From: an uncultured Lachnospiraceae bacterium
GTDB lineage: Bacteria; Bacillota; Clostridia; Lachnospirales; Lachnospiraceae
DNA length: 15,144 nt
Direction: 5' to 3'
Assembly: GCA_947068385.1 (NCBI GenBank)
Contig: CAMTBF010000024.1
Location: 1-15,144, forward strand
The notes under the pieces: generated by a model
What the model saw: the letters and a program-made list of their open reading frames with translations, nothing else
Databases searched by the model: none
What the model was told of the DNA's origin: nothing
Shown: piece by piece, positions 12,197 to 15,144 of the stretch
Numbering within the stretch: position 1 is the first letter of the stretch
How the letters are laid out: each line of letters begins with the position of its first letter
Program-made: the position numbers and the translations under genes

Positions 12197-15144
12197 TTAA
12201 AATCGCTGAGCGACTTTAGTGTTCAGGTTCTTCTGGGCCGTGGACAGCATCAGCTTGATGCGGTTCAACTGGTTCACCTCGCTGGCACCCGGGTCGTAGT
12301 CAATGGCCACGATATTGGATTCTGGGTAGCTCTTGCGCAGGGCCTTGATGACCCCCTTGCCCACCACATGGTTGGGCAGGCAGCCGAAGGGCTGGGTGCA
12401 CACGATGTTGGGCACGCCCTCATGGATCAGCTCCACCATCTCCCCCGTCAGGAACCACCCTTCCCCGGTCTGGTTGCCGATGGAGACGATGGGCTCCGCG
12501 AAGGAGGCAATCGTCCGGATGGGCACAGGCGGCTCGAAGTGCCTGGACTTCCTGAACTCCTTCGCCATGCTCCTGCGCAGCACATGCTCGATGGCCCAGA
12601 TGCCCAGGGAGCAGGCGCGGGCGGCTTTCCTGCTGGTGCCCAGATGCTCCGCCTTGTAGATCTGGTTGTAGAAGCAGTAGAGCATGAAGTCCATCAGGTC
12701 AGGCACCACGGCCTCCGCCCCCTCGCTCTCCAGGAGCTCCACCAGATGGTTGTTGCCCGCGGGGGAGAACTTCACCAGGATCTCCCCCACGATGCCTACC
12801 CGGGGCTTTTTGACGTCCAGGAGGGGGACTGCGTCGAACTCCCGGATGATGTCCCGGCACATCCTGCCGAAGCCCAGCAGGTTCACATGCTTCGCGGAGA
12901 CGAGGGCCTGTGCCTTCTTCACCCATTTCCTGTGCAGGGCGTCCACAGAGCCGGGGGTGGCCTCATAGGGGCGCATCCGGTATACGCAGCGCATGAAGAT
13001 GTCGCCCAGCTGGGCCGAGAGGGCTGCGCGCACCAGGAGATCCGCATTCACATGAAAGCCCGGATTGCTCTCGATGCCCGCCAGGTTCAGGGAGATTACG
13101 GGGATCTGCTCCATGCCCGCTTTCTGCAGGGCCCTGCGGATGAAGCCCACATAGTTGGTGGCCCGGCAGCCGCCCCCGGTCTGGGTCATGATGATGGCGG
13201 TCTTGTCCAGGTCGTACCGGCCGGACTGCAGGGCCTCCATGATCTGCCCCACCACCAGCAGGGAGGGGTAGCAGGCGTCGTTGTTCACATATTTCAGCCC
13301 CACGTCCACGGAGTGGCGGTTGTCGTTGTCCAGGACTACGAAATTGTAGCCGCAGGCGTTGAAGGCCGGCTGCATGATCTCGAAGTGGATGGGGGACATC
13401 TGGGGGCAGATGATGGTGTAGTCCTTTCGCATCTCCTCGGTGAACGGCACCTTCTCTATGGCGGAGGAGCGGAGCGTGCGCTCCTTGTGGTTCCTTTCCC
13501 GCACCTTGATGGCGGAGAGCAGGGAGCGCACCCGGATCCTGGCGGCCCCCAGGTTGTTCACCTCGTCGATTTTCAGGCAGGTGTATATCTTGCCGGAGCC
13601 GGACAGGATGTCGTTCACCTGATCCGTGGTCACCGCGTCCAGGCCGCAGCCGAAGGAGTTCAGCTGGATCAGGTCCAGGTAGTCCACCGTCCTCACGAAG
13701 CTGGCGGCGGCATAGAGCCTGGAGTGGTACATCCACTGGTCGGATACGATGAGAGGCCTTTCCGGGCATCCCAAGTGGGAGACGGAGTCCTCCGTCAGCA
13801 CCGCCACGTCGAAGGAGGTGATCATCTCCGGCAGGCCGTGGTTGATCTCCGGGTCGATGTGGTAGGGGCGCCCGGCCAGCACGATGCCCCGCTTTCCGGT
13901 CTCCTGGAGCCAGGCGATGGTCTCCTCCCCCTTCTTCCGCATGTCCATGCGGGTGCGGTCCAGCTCCTCCCAGCCGGCGGCGGCGGCAGCGGCCACCTCC
14001 TCGGCGGGCAGCTCCGCGAACTCTCTGGTCAGGGCCTCCGTGACGGTGGAGATGTCCCGGAAGGACAGAAAGGGATTGCGCAGCGTCGCCTGGCCGTTTC
14101 CGATGGCCTCCACATTGTTCTTGATGTTCTCGGAGTAGGAGGTGACGATGGGGCAGTTGTAATGGTTGGTGGCCCCCTCCACCTCGTCCCGCTCATAGAA
14201 CAGGGCGGGGTAGAACACGAAGTCCACCTTCTGCCGGATCAGCCACTCCACATGGCCGTGGGCCAGCTTGGCGGGGTAGCACTCCGACTCGCTGGGGATG
14301 GACTCGATGCCCAGCTCGTAGATCTGGCGGTTGGAGCTGGGGGAGAGGAGCACCCGGTATCCCAGCCTGGTGAAGAAGGTATGCCAGAAGGGATAGTTCT
14401 CGTACATGTTCAGCACCCTGGGGATGCCCACCGTGCCCCTGGGGGCCTGGTCCGGGGCCAGGGACTCATAGGAGAACAGGCGCTTCAGCTTGTAGTCGAA
14501 GAGGTTGGGCACGTTGTGGGCGTTCTTCTGCCCGCCGATGCCCCGCTCGCAGCGGTTGCCGGAGATGTACTGACGGCCTCCCGAGAATTTGTTGATGGTG
14601 AGGCGGCAGCTGTTGGTGCAGCCCCGGCACTTCGCCATGCTAGTCTCGTACTTCAGGGCGCAGAGCTTCTCGTAGGAGAGCATATGGGTCTCATACCCCG
14701 CCTCGAACCGCTCCCTGGCGATCAGCGCCGCGCCGAAAGCGCCCATGATGCCCGCGATATCGGGCCGGATGGCCTCACAGTCCGCGATTTTCTCAAAGCT
14801 GCGCAGGACGGCGTCGTTGTAGAAGGTGCCGCCCTGGACCACGATGTTCTTTCCCAGCTCCGAGGCATCGGACACCTTGATGACCTTGAACAGGGCGTTC
14901 TTGATCACGGAGTAGGCCAGCCCCGCGGAGATGTCGGGCACGCCTGCGCCCTCCTTCTGGGCCTGCTTCACCCTGGAGTTCATGAACACGGTGCAGCGGG
15001 TGCCCAGGTCGATGGGATGCTCCGCGAAGATGGCGGCCTGGGCGAAATCCTCCACGCTGTAGTTCAGGGACTTGGCGAAGGTCTCGATGAAGGAGCCGCA
15101 GCCCGAGGAGCAGGCCTCGTTGAGCAGCACGCTGTCCACCGCGT
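12197..15144 (-). CDS. Fused acyl-CoA dehydratase activase / 2-hydroxyacyl-CoA dehydratase-like protein (5' end outside window)
   Basis: The frame is open to the window edge; 982 codons are visible, and the GTG at 15139 is internal. It starts within the C-terminal part of a BcrAD/BadFG/HgdC-type ATPase. The two [4Fe-4S]-ligating positions are kept: Cys in [11 protein letters not shown] (15110-15112) and Cys in RCTVFMNS (14993-14995). Next is a Cys cluster CRGCTNSC...GNRCERG (about 14549-14629), then a DUF2229-like region ([28 protein letters not shown]). A dehydratase-like C-terminal half follows, with [44 protein letters not shown] and [14 protein letters not shown]. HgdC-type activases use ATP to inject a low-potential electron into a partner cluster; here activase and acceptor appear fused. 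Such large fusions are common in Clostridia, but their substrate is unknown. The separate dehydratase subunits and acyl-CoA enzymes of amino-acid fermentation are not nearby. It is the upstream partner of the 763-aa gene. Confidence 0.9.
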   Translation of the reverse strand, partial: AVDSVLLNEACSSGCGSFIETFAKSLNYSVEDFAQAAIFAEHPIDLGTRCTVFMNSRVKQAQKEGAGVPDISAGLAYSVIKNALFKVIKVSDASELGKNIVVQGGTFYNDAVLRSFEKIADCEAIRPDIAGIMGAFGAALIARERFEAGYETHMLSYEKLCALKYETSMAKCRGCTNSCRLTINKFSGGRQYISGNRCERGIGGQKNAHNVPNLFDYKLKRLFSYESLAPDQAPRGTVGIPRVLNMYENYPFWHTFFTRLGYRVLLSPSSNRQIYELGIESIPSESECYPAKLAHGHVEWLIRQKVDFVFYPALFYERDEVEGATNHYNCPIVTSYSENIKNNVEAIGNGQATLRNPFLSFRDISTVTEALTREFAELPAEEVAAAAAAGWEELDRTRMDMRKKGEETIAWLQETGKRGIVLAGRPYHIDPEINHGLPEMITSFDVAVLTEDSVSHLGCPERPLIVSDQWMYHSRLYAAASFVRTVDYLDLIQLNSFGCGLDAVTTDQVNDILSGSGKIYTCLKIDEVNNLGAARIRVRSLLSAIKVRERNHKERTLRSSAIEKVPFTEEMRKDYTIICPQMSPIHFEIMQPAFNACGYNFVVLDNDNRHSVDVGLKYVNNDACYPSLLVVGQIMEALQSGRYDLDKTAIIMTQTGGGCRATNYVGFIRRALQKAGMEQIPVISLNLAGIESNPGFHVNADLLVRAALSAQLGDIFMRCVYRMRPYEATPGSVDALHRKWVKKAQALVSAKHVNLLGFGRMCRDIIREFDAVPLLDVKKPRVGIVGEILVKFSPAGNNHLVELLESEGAEAVVPDLMDFMLYCFYNQIYKAEHLGTSRKAARACSLGIWAIEHVLRRSMAKEFRKSRHFEPPVPIRTIASFAEPIVSIGNQTGEGWFLTGEMVELIHEGVPNIVCTQPFGCLPNHVVGKGVIKALRKSYPESNIVAIDYDPGASEVNQLNRIKLMLSTAQKNLNTKVAQRF

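Overview
The window looks like a chromosomal segment of a fairly high-G+C anaerobic Firmicute, most likely a Lachnospiraceae-type gut clostridium. The reasons are the protein relationships (MATE exporter, Clostridia-style SNF2 helicase, fused 2-hydroxyacyl-CoA dehydratase activase, a small coiled-coil protein and a 'DEYISSEK' protein of Lachnospiraceae type), strong AGGAGG-type ribosome binding sites and sigma-A-like promoters. Family assignments come from memory of the families, not from searches.

Layout. Positions 1-455 hold the 3' end of an A+T-richer rhuM-like gene, probably the edge of a laterally acquired patch. A leader with two mutually exclusive base-pairing options (549-604) precedes a conserved hypothetical coiled-coil protein (608-1141). 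A 13-bp hairpin (1149-1181) separates it from the convergent proline operon. That operon is on the minus strand in the order proB (TTG start, no PUA domain), proA, proC, and covers glutamate to proline. The proB-proA gap carries three imperfect tandem 19-20 bp repeats.

A divergent promoter region (about 4265-4328) drives proB one way and a 1188-residue SWIM/SNF2 helicase the other way. The helicase is followed by a 79-residue coiled-coil protein (8020-8259). A 267-base gap (8260-8526) holds a perfect 13-bp hairpin, two direct 14-bp repeats and a good promoter for a MATE efflux pump (8527-9870).

The right third is a minus-strand pair separated by only 19 bp. First comes the C-terminal 982 codons of a fused BcrAD/BadFG-type activase plus 2-hydroxyacyl-CoA dehydratase-like protein, cut by the window end. 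Next comes a 763-residue protein with a degenerate CRP-like cupin domain and a large unassigned helical remainder. This pair is the best candidate for an undescribed system: an ATP-driven low-potential electron-transfer protein coupled to an effector/sensor protein of unknown function. No rRNA, tRNA, CRISPR array, insertion sequence or phage structural gene was seen.
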